Below, one piece after another: positions 18,140 through 25,868 of a DNA stretch of 64,000 bases; position 1 is the first letter of the stretch, and the number at the start of each line of letters is the position of its first letter. This stretch comes from DYJK01 sp040755055 (GTDB lineage: Bacteria; Bacteroidota; Ignavibacteria; Ignavibacteriales; Melioribacteraceae), in NCBI GenBank assembly GCA_040755055.1, contig JBFMBS010000007.1, forward strand, positions 1-64,000, written 5' to 3'. The translations under genes and the position numbers were made by a program. The notes beneath the pieces were generated by a model, which made no database searches, was not told the origin of the DNA, and saw only the letters and a list, made by a program, of their open reading frames with translations.

Positions 18140-18673
18140 TTATTTACCTCTTTTTAGGCGGTCGAGAACTTTAAACGTAATATCGAATTGTGCGTCGGCA
18201 TATAAAACAACAACTTCGCCGGCTTTATCGAGCACGTATTGCATCGTTTCTTCCTTTGCAATTTCATCAATAGCTTTGAAAATTTTTTGTTTTACCGGCG
18301 CCATCAATTGTTCTTGACGAATAAAATATTCACCATTCGGCTGTGCGAATTTCTGTTCCCGGTATTGCTGCAATTGCTGTTCTTGAGCAACAATTTTTTG
18401 TTGGGATTCTTTTTGTTTGTCCGGTGTCATAGTGGATGCTTGTTTCTGGTAATCTGCGTAAGCAGTTTGAAGTGCTGTTGTTAAACTATCAGCTTCTTTT
18501 TGCCATTTTGTAACAAAACCTTGCAAATCGCTCTTTGCTTTTATTGCTTCGGGGAATTGTTCTAATATTATTTCAGAATCAACATAGCCGACTTTCAAAG
18601 AAATCGGTTGTTGAGTTTGTGCCGCAACAGAAACCACTAATATAAAAAACAATAGTATTATACTTCTTTTCAC
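18140..18673 (-). CDS. OmpH/Skp-family periplasmic chaperone, copy 1
   Basis: 177 residues with signal peptide (MKRSIILLFFILVVSVAAQ). Mature start LKVGYVDSEIILEQFPEA, then a Gln-rich coiled coil (KESQQKIVAQEQQLQQY) and the same C-terminal strand pattern (VVLYADAQFDIT) as its neighbour. The two are tandem paralogues and may form homo- or heterotrimers (inference). It lies 24 bp after bamA. Confidence 0.9.
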   Translation of the reverse strand: MKRSIILLFFILVVSVAAQTQQPISLKVGYVDSEIILEQFPEAIKAKSDLQGFVTKWQKEADSLTTALQTAYADYQKQASTMTPDKQKESQQKIVAQEQQLQQYREQKFAQPNGEYFIRQEQLMAPVKQKIFKAIDEIAKEETMQYVLDKAGEVVVLYADAQFDITFKVLDRLKRGK

Positions 18674-18697
18674 GTGTACCTCTATATTTTTTAAAGT

Positions 18698-21190
18698 TTA
18701 AAATCCTTTACCAAATTGGAAATGGAATAACCACTGTGGTTCCTCGTTATCAACACTTCTGCGATCAAATCCATATCCGTAGTCAAAACCTAATAATCCG
18801 ATTGGATTTATCAAAATTCGGGCGCCAACTCCAACCGAACGTTTCAAATCAAATAAGTTTGTTTGTTTGATATCGAAATATACGTTACCGGCCTCTGCAA
18901 ATGCCAATAAATAAATTGGAATTGGTTCTAATGCGAGGGCACCTCTTAATTCAAAAGTGTATTTAGCTTGTACCCGGCTGCCGATGACTCTGCCTTGGGA
19001 GTCTTTTAAACCCAAACTTCTATCATCATAACCGCGGAGAGGGGTAGTTGCAATGATCATTCCGTTACCGCCCATGTAATAATATTCAAATGGTTGGATC
19101 GGGGTATCTTCTACGAGTTCGTTGATAAAACCTAAATCTGTGCTGGCATATAGTACAATTCTATTTGAATTAAAAAGAGGTTTATACCATTCTGTTTTGA
19201 AATCGATTTTGTAATAGTCCACATTACCCGGTAAGAAGGGGCCGCCTGATAATTCACCGGAAAGAGAAAATTTTGAACCACGGGATGGGAAGATTGGATT
19301 ATCGATATCTGTTCTGCTTATTGTTGCACCTACCGTGTATTGTCTTGTAAGACCTTCGGGATAATAATTTTGTCCGTCAATAACATCGTTGTATTGAAAT
19401 CTTAAAATACCTTGTACATAGAAGAAATCATCCGGCCAGGTTAGTCTTCTTCCTAATTTCATTGTTATACCGGATTGACGGAGATCGTAAACGTAACGCT
19501 GCCGCGTATCAAATAGATCAAAGCCTATAAGAGTTGGTGTATTCAAAAACCATGGTTCGGTGAAACCGAGAGTGAAAGTTCTATAATAATTGCCGACACC
19601 AAATTGCCAACTGAAATTTAAAACTTGTCCACCGCCCATCTGGAATGGTTCGGTAATAGAAAAGTTAGTCATAGTGAAACCAATCGAACCGCTGAAACCA
19701 AATGCACCGCTGTAGCCAACAGAAGCATTTACATAGTCGCTTGATTTTTCTTCTACTTTGTAAGTGATATTTACAGTCGAATCATTAACCGGTCTGTAAT
19801 CGATTCCTTTGTAGAGCGCTTCTACGTTAAAGTATTGAAGATTTGAAAGCTGCTGGATACTTCTTAAAATATAACTTCTGCTGAAATAATTTCCCGGTAT
19901 TGTATAAAGTTCTCTTCGAATAACTTTGTCTTTTGTCCTATCGTTTCCTTGAATATCAACTTTGCCGATTTTGAATCTATTATTTTCGTTTACCCTTATA
20001 AGAATATCGATAGAGTCCTCGGCTACTTTTTGTTCTTTTGCATCAACGCCGAAAGCAAGGTAACCGTTATCCTGGTATAGAGAAGATACGTCTGATTGTT
20101 TTTCGTTATAGTTCAGGTTGAAATTAAACTTCTCGTAATCGAATATATCACCTTTTTGAAATTCAAGCCGTTCGGTTAAAATATCGTCCGGGTAAACTGT
20201 ATTACCTTCCCAAACAATATTCCGCACTTTGTATTGCGGACCCTCATAAATATCTACGATAACATCAATTTCGGTTTTGTCCTCCGATAATACAATCGAA
20301 TCGCGCAGAATCACAAAATCCCGGTAGCCGTTTTTACGGTAGAATTTCTCTAATAATCCTTTATCTGTCTCGAACTTATCTTTTTTAAAGTTGGCAGACG
20401 ACCAAAATTTCCACCATCTTTTTTCACTTGTTTCATCGAGCTCACTTTTTAAGTCATCGTCATCAAATGCTTCGTTGCCGTTAAAAATAATCTGTCGTAC
20501 CGAAACTTCATCGCCTTCGTTAAAATCAAAAATGACCAGCATGCGGTCTTTAATCCTATCAACAGAATTTAGAGAAACTGCTTTATCTAATTCATAATTG
20601 GTTTGGTATTCATTAGAAAGGTCTTTTTCGTTCCGCCATGTAACAATTATTTCGTCTTCAGTAGTATCTGCCTGGAAGAATGTAAAATAGTTGATATCTA
20701 TTTTTGCATTGAGGTATCCTTCTTCATCATAGAGAGCTTTAATTTTATTTTTTATTCTTGCTAATTCCTGGGGCTTTAATGTTTGCCCTCTAACAATCGA
20801 AATATTTTTGTTGATATCATCTTCGCTTACTTCGTCATTACCTCTAAGAACAATCCTTTCAAGGCGCGGATATTCTTTCACAATTATTTGGAGAAAAATT
20901 CCGTTATCAACTTTTTTATCGATGATTAATTGCACGTCTTCGAAAATTCCGAGATTCCACAGACGTTTGATCGCATTGTTGGTTTGATCGCCGGGGACAT
21001 CAATTTCGTCGCCGACTTTTAAACCGGTGTTTGCAATAATGGTTTGAGCATCTGCTGTTTTATTACCGGTCACATTGATGCCTAATATCCGGTAATTAAC
21101 TTTTTGAATTTGCGGATAGGCTGCAAATGCTGAAATTAATATTATGAAGAGACTAAACTTTTGCCAGCTTTTTGGAGTGAGTATTTGCAT
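18698..21190 (-). CDS. bamA: Outer membrane protein assembly factor BamA
   Basis: 830 residues with signal peptide (cut near FAAYPQ). Five POTRA domains (about 30-430) precede the 16-strand barrel, which contains the lid-loop region and PLRGYDDRSLG, and ends in a C-terminal aromatic residue (FQFGKGF). It folds barrel proteins into the outer membrane. The only in-frame ATG that keeps the signal peptide overlaps the end of uppS by 38 nt, so I accept the overlap. Skp, Lpx and TamB-like genes follow in the same transcript. Confidence 0.96.
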   Translation of the reverse strand: MQILTPKSWQKFSLFIILISAFAAYPQIQKVNYRILGINVTGNKTADAQTIIANTGLKVGDEIDVPGDQTNNAIKRLWNLGIFEDVQLIIDKKVDNGIFLQIIVKEYPRLERIVLRGNDEVSEDDINKNISIVRGQTLKPQELARIKNKIKALYDEEGYLNAKIDINYFTFFQADTTEDEIIVTWRNEKDLSNEYQTNYELDKAVSLNSVDRIKDRMLVIFDFNEGDEVSVRQIIFNGNEAFDDDDLKSELDETSEKRWWKFWSSANFKKDKFETDKGLLEKFYRKNGYRDFVILRDSIVLSEDKTEIDVIVDIYEGPQYKVRNIVWEGNTVYPDDILTERLEFQKGDIFDYEKFNFNLNYNEKQSDVSSLYQDNGYLAFGVDAKEQKVAEDSIDILIRVNENNRFKIGKVDIQGNDRTKDKVIRRELYTIPGNYFSRSYILRSIQQLSNLQYFNVEALYKGIDYRPVNDSTVNITYKVEEKSSDYVNASVGYSGAFGFSGSIGFTMTNFSITEPFQMGGGQVLNFSWQFGVGNYYRTFTLGFTEPWFLNTPTLIGFDLFDTRQRYVYDLRQSGITMKLGRRLTWPDDFFYVQGILRFQYNDVIDGQNYYPEGLTRQYTVGATISRTDIDNPIFPSRGSKFSLSGELSGGPFLPGNVDYYKIDFKTEWYKPLFNSNRIVLYASTDLGFINELVEDTPIQPFEYYYMGGNGMIIATTPLRGYDDRSLGLKDSQGRVIGSRVQAKYTFELRGALALEPIPIYLLAFAEAGNVYFDIKQTNLFDLKRSVGVGARILINPIGLLGFDYGYGFDRRSVDNEEPQWLFHFQFGKGF

Positions 21191-21980
21191 TATTATTGTT
21201 ATTCAAGTTATCCGATAATTGTTCGCTTACTAAACCGAACCTTCTTTCTCTTTTTTGAAAATCTTTGACTGCTTCAATTAAATGTTTACATCTGAAATCA
21301 GGCCACAGCACATCCGAAACAAAAATTTCCGAATATGCTATCTGCCATAATAAAAAGTTGCTTATTCTAAATTCACCGCCGCTTCTAATCAATAAATCCG
21401 GGTCGGGCAAATGTGCCGTGGTAAGATTTTTAGAAACGGTTACTTCTGAAATATCCCCGGGTTTAATTTTACCATTAATTGCTTGCTCGGTTATATTCTT
21501 AATAGCTTCTACAAGTTCCCATCTGCCGCTGTAACTGAGAGCGAGGTTCAATCTCATTTTTGTGTTGTGCTCTGTTTTCTCTAACGCAGCTTTTAATTCG
21601 TGCTGCACAATTTCCGGTAGAGTGTTTGTATTGCCGATTGTAATAAGTCTAATATTGTTTGTGTTGAGTTCGTCGGTTTCATTTTGCAGACTCTTTACAA
21701 TCAATCTCATCAAGGTGGATACTTCATCTTTCGGACGCTTCCAATTTTCGGTAGAGAATGTATAGAGTGTTAAAATTTCTACACCAAGTCCAACGCATGT
21801 TTCAACTGCTGCTCTTACAGATTCAACACCTCTTTGATGACCGGCAACCCTGGGCATGCTTCTTTTTTTTGCCCATCTTCCGTTACCATCCATTATTATT
21901 GCGATATGGCGTGGAATGTTACCTTTTGATTTGACTTCTTCTATTAGCTTTCTTTCTGTTTCTGTTAACTTAACTGACAA
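21153..21980 (-). CDS. uppS: Isoprenyl transferase (undecaprenyl diphosphate synthase)
   Basis: 275 residues. Motifs of the cis-prenyltransferase family: HIAIIMDGNGRWAKKR (catalytic Asp31), GHQRGVESV, TLYTFSTENWKRP, DLLIRSGGEFRISNFLLWQIAYSE and the final DFQKRERRFG. It makes the C55 carrier lipid for peptidoglycan and LPS O-chains. It is the first gene of the long operon, 26 bp from the predicted transcription start. The Asn-rich C-terminal tail overlaps bamA. Confidence 0.95.
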   Translation of the reverse strand: MSVKLTETERKLIEEVKSKGNIPRHIAIIMDGNGRWAKKRSMPRVAGHQRGVESVRAAVETCVGLGVEILTLYTFSTENWKRPKDEVSTLMRLIVKSLQNETDELNTNNIRLITIGNTNTLPEIVQHELKAALEKTEHNTKMRLNLALSYSGRWELVEAIKNITEQAINGKIKPGDISEVTVSKNLTTAHLPDPDLLIRSGGEFRISNFLLWQIAYSEIFVSDVLWPDFRCKHLIEAVKDFQKRERRFGLVSEQLSDNLNNNNNANTHSKKLAKV

Positions 21981-22012
21981 TTTTCTTACTTACCCTCGAT
22001 TTTCGGCTCGAA

Positions 22013-22041
22013 AAAATAGTTTGATGAGTGCTAAATGTCAA
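22013..22041 (-). promoter_or_regulatory. Predicted sigma-70-type promoter of the uppS-bamA-lpx operon
   Basis: On the minus strand TTGACA (22036-22041), a 17-bp spacer and TATTTT (22013-22018). It is the only good match before uppS and would start transcription near 22006, giving a short leader. Confidence 0.6.
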
Positions 22042-22080
22042 GATTACAATAATTTATGAAGATAAAACAACGGTAGAGAT

Positions 22081-22479
22081 TTATTTCATGCTTTTATTGC
22101 CATCCGGTAAGGGGACAATTTTTATATGTTCTTTTGCTTCTTCCTTTAAAGTAGCGGTTATCATGTGAGCTTTTATTAGAAGGTGGTTAGGGACTCCCAA
22201 AAATATTGTTATTCTGTTTTCCTGATATTTAGTTTTTGCACTTGCTAAGTATTCTAATTTGGTTATTAAATTCGGATCGTTCAATTCATCCTCGTTTAAT
22301 ACAATACCGAACGCAATTTTCTTTTTATACTTTGCAATTGCATCCACTTCATAATTACCAACCGGGGAAGGCGAGGGGAGGTATTTGCCGTACTTACGGC
22401 TTAATGTTAAATACCCGCTGTTCCATAGCTGGTCTATAAGCGAATCAACGCGTTCCCTTTTTAACTTCTGATTATTCAT
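22081..22479 (-). CDS. Small PD-(D/E)XK-like protein, probably inactive, behind lexA
   Basis: 132 residues. The middle reads NYEVDAIAKYKKKIAFGIVL, the layout of a restriction-endonuclease-like core (E-D, then a strand where E-x-K should be), but the E-x-K position is GIVL, so catalysis looks lost. The N-terminus (RVDSLIDQLWNSGYL) is helical, as in nucleases attached to AAA ATPases. It is 5 bp after the 82-residue gene and probably in one transcript with lexA. The assignment is by pattern only, with no close family known to me. Confidence 0.55.
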   Translation of the reverse strand: MNNQKLKRERVDSLIDQLWNSGYLTLSRKYGKYLPSPSPVGNYEVDAIAKYKKKIAFGIVLNEDELNDPNLITKLEYLASAKTKYQENRITIFLGVPNHLLIKAHMITATLKEEAKEHIKIVPLPDGNKSMK

Positions 22480-22484
22480 TTCTA

Positions 22485-22733
22485 TTAATTAAATAATGGC
22501 ATAATCGGAATAATTGGAGAAAATTTTTCGTAACCTATAATTTTGATGTTCGAAATTTTTTCGTATACAAATCCTTTTACTTCGTTCATGCCGTTTGTTT
22601 TACCAAAAATTATTTTCCTACCTTTTTTATCCCTTCCTATGTAGTAAGGTTCCAGGATAACTTCGTTCAATCCGTACAAAAATTTTACTCTATTTCTATT
22701 AAAAATAGCCGATGAAAATATGATGGTTTTCAT
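22485..22733 (-). CDS. Small WYL-like domain protein behind lexA
   Basis: 82 residues. The pattern RVKFLYGLNEVILEPYYIG, then FVYEKISNIKIIGYE resembles the core of WYL ligand-sensing domains (I.Y..R..EP, final R/K-I-.-I), but there is no HTH. SD sequence AAGGAG six bases before the ATG. If the duplicated 127 bp around the gap is collapsed, the gene starts 12 bp after the lexA stop, so lexA and this gene form one operon. The WYL assignment is tentative. Confidence 0.55.
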   Translation of the reverse strand: MKTIIFSSAIFNRNRVKFLYGLNEVILEPYYIGRDKKGRKIIFGKTNGMNEVKGFVYEKISNIKIIGYEKFSPIIPIMPLFN

Positions 22734-22793
22734 GATTACTCCTTGTTAATTGTAACTTCTGAATACTCCAATTACTTTACCTATTATCGAAAA
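22667..22793. repeat. Left copy of exact 127-bp duplication flanking the assembly gap
   Basis: These 127 bases are identical to 22894-23020. The copies sit immediately on either side of 100 N. This is what two de Bruijn contigs sharing one 127-mer look like when a scaffolder fails to merge them, so it is an assembly artefact and not a biological repeat. Confidence 0.9.
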
Positions 22794-22893
22794 NNNNNNN
22801 NNNNNNNNNNNNNNNNNNNNNNNNNNNNNNNNNNNNNNNNNNNNNNNNNNNNNNNNNNNNNNNNNNNNNNNNNNNNNNNNNNNNNNNNNNNNN
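22794..22893. other. Assembly gap of exactly 100 N
   Basis: A placeholder run of exactly 100 N between two identical 127-bp ends. The real sequence probably runs directly from 22793 to 23021, with no missing bases. Confidence 0.9.
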
Positions 22894-23020
22894 TCAATCC
22901 GTACAAAAATTTTACTCTATTTCTATTAAAAATAGCCGATGAAAATATGATGGTTTTCATGATTACTCCTTGTTAATTGTAACTTCTGAATACTCCAATT
23001 ACTTTACCTATTATCGAAAA
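22894..23020. repeat. Right copy of exact 127-bp duplication flanking the assembly gap
   Basis: Identical to 22667-22793. It holds the last codons of lexA and, redundantly, the start of the next gene downstream. Confidence 0.9.
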
Positions 23021-23605
23021 GTTTTCAAGATTATCAACTTCAATTGCTTCGTAGTTTTCGTTTTCGGGAACAAGAAAAACCCTCCCGTCATCGATTAAAT
23101 ATCTTTTCATTGTTGCATCATCGCCAATTAAGGCAACAACAATTTCCCCGTTAATTGCTTCTTTCTGTGGTTGAATGATTACGAGGTCGCCTTCCAATAT
23201 GCCGGCGTTGATCATACTATCGCCGCGTACTTTTAACCCAAAGCATTCGGTATGACTTCCCAATAAATTTTTATCGATGGAAAAATTACCCTCGATATTT
23301 TCCTGGGCAAGGATGGGATAGCCGGCGGCAACTCTACCAACAACCGGGATTTCAATCACGTCATTTTTTTTTGGAATTGGATTATTGTTAATGACGAGTG
23401 AAAGCGTGCGATTGGAATTGGTTGCGTTGTTTAAAAAACCTTTTTTAACAAGTGCATCGATGTGGCGTTTAACGCCAAAGGTGCTTGCAATATTAAACTG
23501 TTTCCCAATCTCCCGGTAGGTGGGGGGATATCCATTGAAATCTACATATTCTTGAATGAAGCTAAGGATTTCTTGCTGGCGGTCGGTTATTTGTAATTTT
23601 TTCAT
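22973..23605 (-). CDS. lexA: LexA SOS repressor
   Basis: 210 residues. N-terminal winged HTH (about 1-65, PPTYREIGKQFNI), linker, then the S24 self-cleavage domain: cleavage site Ala94-Gly95 (RVAAGYP), nucleophile Ser130 (VRGDSM) and Lys167 (ATMKRY). It represses DNA-damage genes and cleaves itself with RecA. All catalytic residues are present. Two operator boxes and a consensus promoter lie 5-53 bp before the ATG, so it should control itself. Two small genes follow in the likely same transcript. Confidence 0.96.
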   Translation of the reverse strand: MKKLQITDRQQEILSFIQEYVDFNGYPPTYREIGKQFNIASTFGVKRHIDALVKKGFLNNATNSNRTLSLVINNNPIPKKNDVIEIPVVGRVAAGYPILAQENIEGNFSIDKNLLGSHTECFGLKVRGDSMINAGILEGDLVIIQPQKEAINGEIVVALIGDDATMKRYLIDDGRVFLVPENENYEAIEVDNLENFSIIGKVIGVFRSYN

Positions 23606-23609
23606 ATTA

Positions 23610-23651
23610 GTGCTCTTTTGTTCACTGCTAATATAGTGAACAAAAGTGCAC
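23610..23651 (-). promoter_or_regulatory. Double LexA operator at the lexA promoter
   Basis: Two 16-bp boxes in inverted orientation with a 10-bp spacer: GTGCTCTTTTGTTCAC (23610-23625) and GTGAACAAAAGTGCAC (23636-23651), matching at 15 of 16 bases as reverse complements. Each box is itself a rough dyad of GTG(A/C)AC-N4-GT(G/T)CAC. The right box fills the -35/-10 spacer and the left box covers the start site. Confidence 0.7.
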
Positions 23652-23658
23652 GTGTCAA
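23630..23658 (-). promoter_or_regulatory. lexA promoter
   Basis: On the minus strand TTGACA (23653-23658), exactly 17 bp, then TATATT (23630-23635). The spacer is one LexA box plus one base, so bound LexA would block RNA polymerase. Confidence 0.7.
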
Positions 23659-23665
23659 GAAATTT

Positions 23666-23917
23666 TTAATAAATAGGAAGGGCTACCTTTTCAAACGAGG
23701 GTATTGCTTTTAGAAGTTTCTTTTCTCTTCGTTGTTTATAATCGATTATTATAAATCCAACAATTTCATTGGTTATTGGGTCTAACCTCAAAGTTATCCC
23801 ATTGCCTTTTTCTTTGCTTACGGTATTTCTTTTCTTACCAACAATAGCATAAAGAACATCCGAAATTTCGTCATAATGAAATTGCAAAGAATCTTTTGTT
23901 GTTAAAGATTTATTCAT
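23666..23917 (-). CDS. DUF2283 protein, likely antitoxin partner
   Basis: 83 residues. FHYDEISDVLYAIVGKK followed by GNGITLRLDPITNEIVGFIIIDY is the DUF2283 signature (YD..aDvLY and ivGieI). Members are small and often encoded beside toxin-like genes. Here it starts 1 bp after the stop of the BECR-like gene. Its role as an antitoxin is inferred from size and pairing. The stop is 14 bp from the lexA operator. Confidence 0.75.
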   Translation of the reverse strand: MNKSLTTKDSLQFHYDEISDVLYAIVGKKRNTVSKEKGNGITLRLDPITNEIVGFIIIDYKQRREKKLLKAIPSFEKVALPIY

Positions 23918-23918
23918 A

Positions 23919-24266
23919 TTATTTCTTTTTATAAATTAAATTTTCTTTTTTTACTATTTTGTCAACAACATAAGCAGTCTTTACGTTCCCATTATCAATA
24001 CCAGCACTTACTTTTAAAAAATTACCAAAAGGCCTAAGTCTTGTACTACTTATTATCGAATAATAATTGTAAGTAGTTGATATATCTTTGTCTTTGTATA
24101 TAAAATCTGGATTTTCGATAGTTTTTTTTACTTTTTTCTCTTCACCAGCCATATATAGATGTTCAGGTTTAATATGTTGTTCCCATGTATCAACAGTGAG
24201 AAATATATAGTTGCCTAGAACATCCGCAGTTTCAAAGACGCAAGGAATTTCTTTACTGTCCGACAT
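23919..24266 (-). CDS. BECR-fold (RelE/barnase-like) nuclease-type toxin candidate
   Basis: 115 residues. The pattern WEQHIKPEHLY, then VKKTIENPDFIYKD, YYSIISS and FLKVSAGIDNGNVKTAYVV (a W-x2-H, P-D-I, KV, V-TAY series) resembles phage/TA BECR nucleases (PBECR-type), where His and C-terminal Thr/Tyr residues act on RNA. It overlaps the DUF3467 gene by 14 nt and abuts the DUF2283 gene. Catalysis is inferred from pattern only. An inactive or regulatory relative is possible. Confidence 0.6.
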   Translation of the reverse strand: MSDSKEIPCVFETADVLGNYIFLTVDTWEQHIKPEHLYMAGEEKKVKKTIENPDFIYKDKDISTTYNYYSIISSTRLRPFGNFLKVSAGIDNGNVKTAYVVDKIVKKENLIYKKK

Positions 24267-24534
24267 TTTCAGTCTGGTTTGTTACCTTAAGGTTAATCTC
24301 GCCGAATTGTTCTTCATAATTTTGTAGTTGTTTTTGAGCAATATTAAGGAAGGATTTGAAATGCTGTGGACTCATAGCAACAACTACAGATTTGAATTCT
24401 TCAATTTCCGGTTTCCCCCCATCGGGACCCGTCTTGGGTACGATTAACTTAAAGTCCATAATAAAGTCGAAAGGTGAAGAAGTTATAGTTGTGCGATTTG
24501 AGTAATTGATAAATGAGAACTGTTGTGTTTCCAT
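24253..24534 (-). CDS. DUF3467 protein
   Basis: 93 residues from the ATG at 24534. A TTG at 24558 is in frame but lies inside a palindrome and the likely -10 box, so I reject it. The pattern INYSNRTTITSSPFDFIMDFKLIVP then VVVAMSPQHFKSFLNIAQKQLQNYEEQFGEI is that of DUF3467, a small family of unknown function with a strand-rich N-terminus and a helical C-terminus. It is the first gene of a three-gene cassette with the BECR-like and DUF2283 genes. Confidence 0.75.
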   Translation of the reverse strand: METQQFSFINYSNRTTITSSPFDFIMDFKLIVPKTGPDGGKPEIEEFKSVVVAMSPQHFKSFLNIAQKQLQNYEEQFGEINLKVTNQTENVGQ

Positions 24535-24553
24535 ATATACTCGAAATTTTACA

Positions 24554-24572
24554 TACAATATAAAATATTGTA
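24554..24572. promoter_or_regulatory. 19-bp palindrome at the promoter of the DUF3467/BECR/DUF2283 cassette
   Basis: TACAATAT-AAA-ATATTGTA, perfect 8-bp arms, 20 bp before the chosen ATG. On the minus strand TTGATA (24581-24586), 18 bp and TATATT (24557-24562) form a possible promoter whose -10 lies inside the palindrome, as expected for an autoregulated toxin-antitoxin operon. Confidence 0.5.
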
Positions 24573-24652
24573 GTGTATATTATCAAGTGTCGCAAAAAAG
24601 CATAGAATGTTGCTTAAAATTTGAATTTTTAATTTCTACCGTGAATAAACAT

Positions 24653-25723
24653 CTAGTTTATATAAGTCATCCACCCATAGCGGTCTTTAATTTTGCCGTA
24701 CTGGATACCCGTAAGTTCCTCGTATAATTTAAGTCCAAGTTCACCCGGCTTGGTTTCGCTGAATTGTAATATTTTATCTTTGTATTTCAACCGGCTCACA
24801 GATGAAATAACAGCGGCTGTTCCGGTTCCGAATACTTCAATCAATTCACCTTTGTCATAAGCATTTACCATTTCATCAATACTTATAAGTCTTTCGTTTA
24901 CGTTATATCCCCAATCTTTCAATATTTGTAGAACAGACATTCTTGTAACTCCCGGAAGAATTGAACCGTTGAGTGCCGGGGTAGCAACTTCATTTTTAAA
25001 TTGAACAAAAATATTCATTGCACCGACTTCTTCAATATATTTTTGCTCAATAGCATCGAGCCAGAGTACTTGTGTATAACCTTCTTTTTTAGCTTCAACT
25101 TGGCCGACTAAACTTGCAGCGTAATTGCCGGCAGCTTTTGCTTCGCCGGTTCCCTTGCGTACTGCACGTACATATTTATCGGTAACCATAATCGGTACCG
25201 GTTTGAATCCTTCCGGGTAATACGGGCCAACCGGGCTGAGCATAACAATCAATTTGTATTGCTCTGAAGGACGTACTCCAAAACATCCTTCCGTTGCTAT
25301 AATGAATGGCCGGATGTAAAGAGAATATCCCGGTCTCGATGGAATCCAATCCCGGTCAATGCTGACAAGCTCTAACATTTTTTGTAGTACTAATTGCGAA
25401 TTAACCTCGGGCATGCACATTCTTATTGCGGATCTGTTTAATCTCTCAACATTTTTCTCCGGCCGGAATAATGCAACCTTTCCATCAGCTTGTATGTATG
25501 CTTTCAATCCTTCGAAAATAGCTTGTCCGTAATGAAACACCATGGCAGCCGGACTTAAACTTAGGTTATCCAATCGTTTAATTTTAGGTTTCTGCCACCC
25601 ACCCGACGCAGAATCGTAATCCATTTCTAAAATGTGATCTGTGAAAATTTTTCCGAAGACGAGGTTATCAGGCAGATTCACTTTCGATTTTTTCTCCAAT
25701 GTTTCGATATTTAATTCGTTCAT
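24653..25723 (-). CDS. ilvE: Branched-chain amino acid aminotransferase
   Basis: 356 residues, PLP fold type IV (type II BCAT). GQAIFEGLKAY and LFRPEKNVERLNRSA near the N-terminus, the PLP lysine in GTGEAKAAGNYAASL, and EVFGTGTAAVISSV for phosphate binding. It exchanges amino groups between Leu, Ile or Val and 2-oxoglutarate. It stands alone and is divergent from the UspA gene over 145 bp. Confidence 0.95.
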   Translation of the reverse strand: MNELNIETLEKKSKVNLPDNLVFGKIFTDHILEMDYDSASGGWQKPKIKRLDNLSLSPAAMVFHYGQAIFEGLKAYIQADGKVALFRPEKNVERLNRSAIRMCMPEVNSQLVLQKMLELVSIDRDWIPSRPGYSLYIRPFIIATEGCFGVRPSEQYKLIVMLSPVGPYYPEGFKPVPIMVTDKYVRAVRKGTGEAKAAGNYAASLVGQVEAKKEGYTQVLWLDAIEQKYIEEVGAMNIFVQFKNEVATPALNGSILPGVTRMSVLQILKDWGYNVNERLISIDEMVNAYDKGELIEVFGTGTAAVISSVSRLKYKDKILQFSETKPGELGLKLYEELTGIQYGKIKDRYGWMTYIN

Positions 25724-25868
25724 GTTAACACCATCATTTTGTTAATCGCTTTTTTCAAAATTAAAATATTTGTTGATTACTTGCCTTGCATTAATATAAA
25801 AAATAATCTTATATCGCAATAGAAAAGATTTTATATTTATTATCAATAAAAACTAATCTATAAAAGAA

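Noticed and set aside
22026..22034. Half of a CIRCE element (GAGTGCTAA)
   Set aside because: The second half (TTAGCACTC at a 9-bp distance) is missing, so HrcA control of uppS is not supported.
22743..22976. Open frame that runs across the N stretch
   Set aside because: It reads through 34 unknown residues and duplicated sequence; it is produced by the gap artefact.
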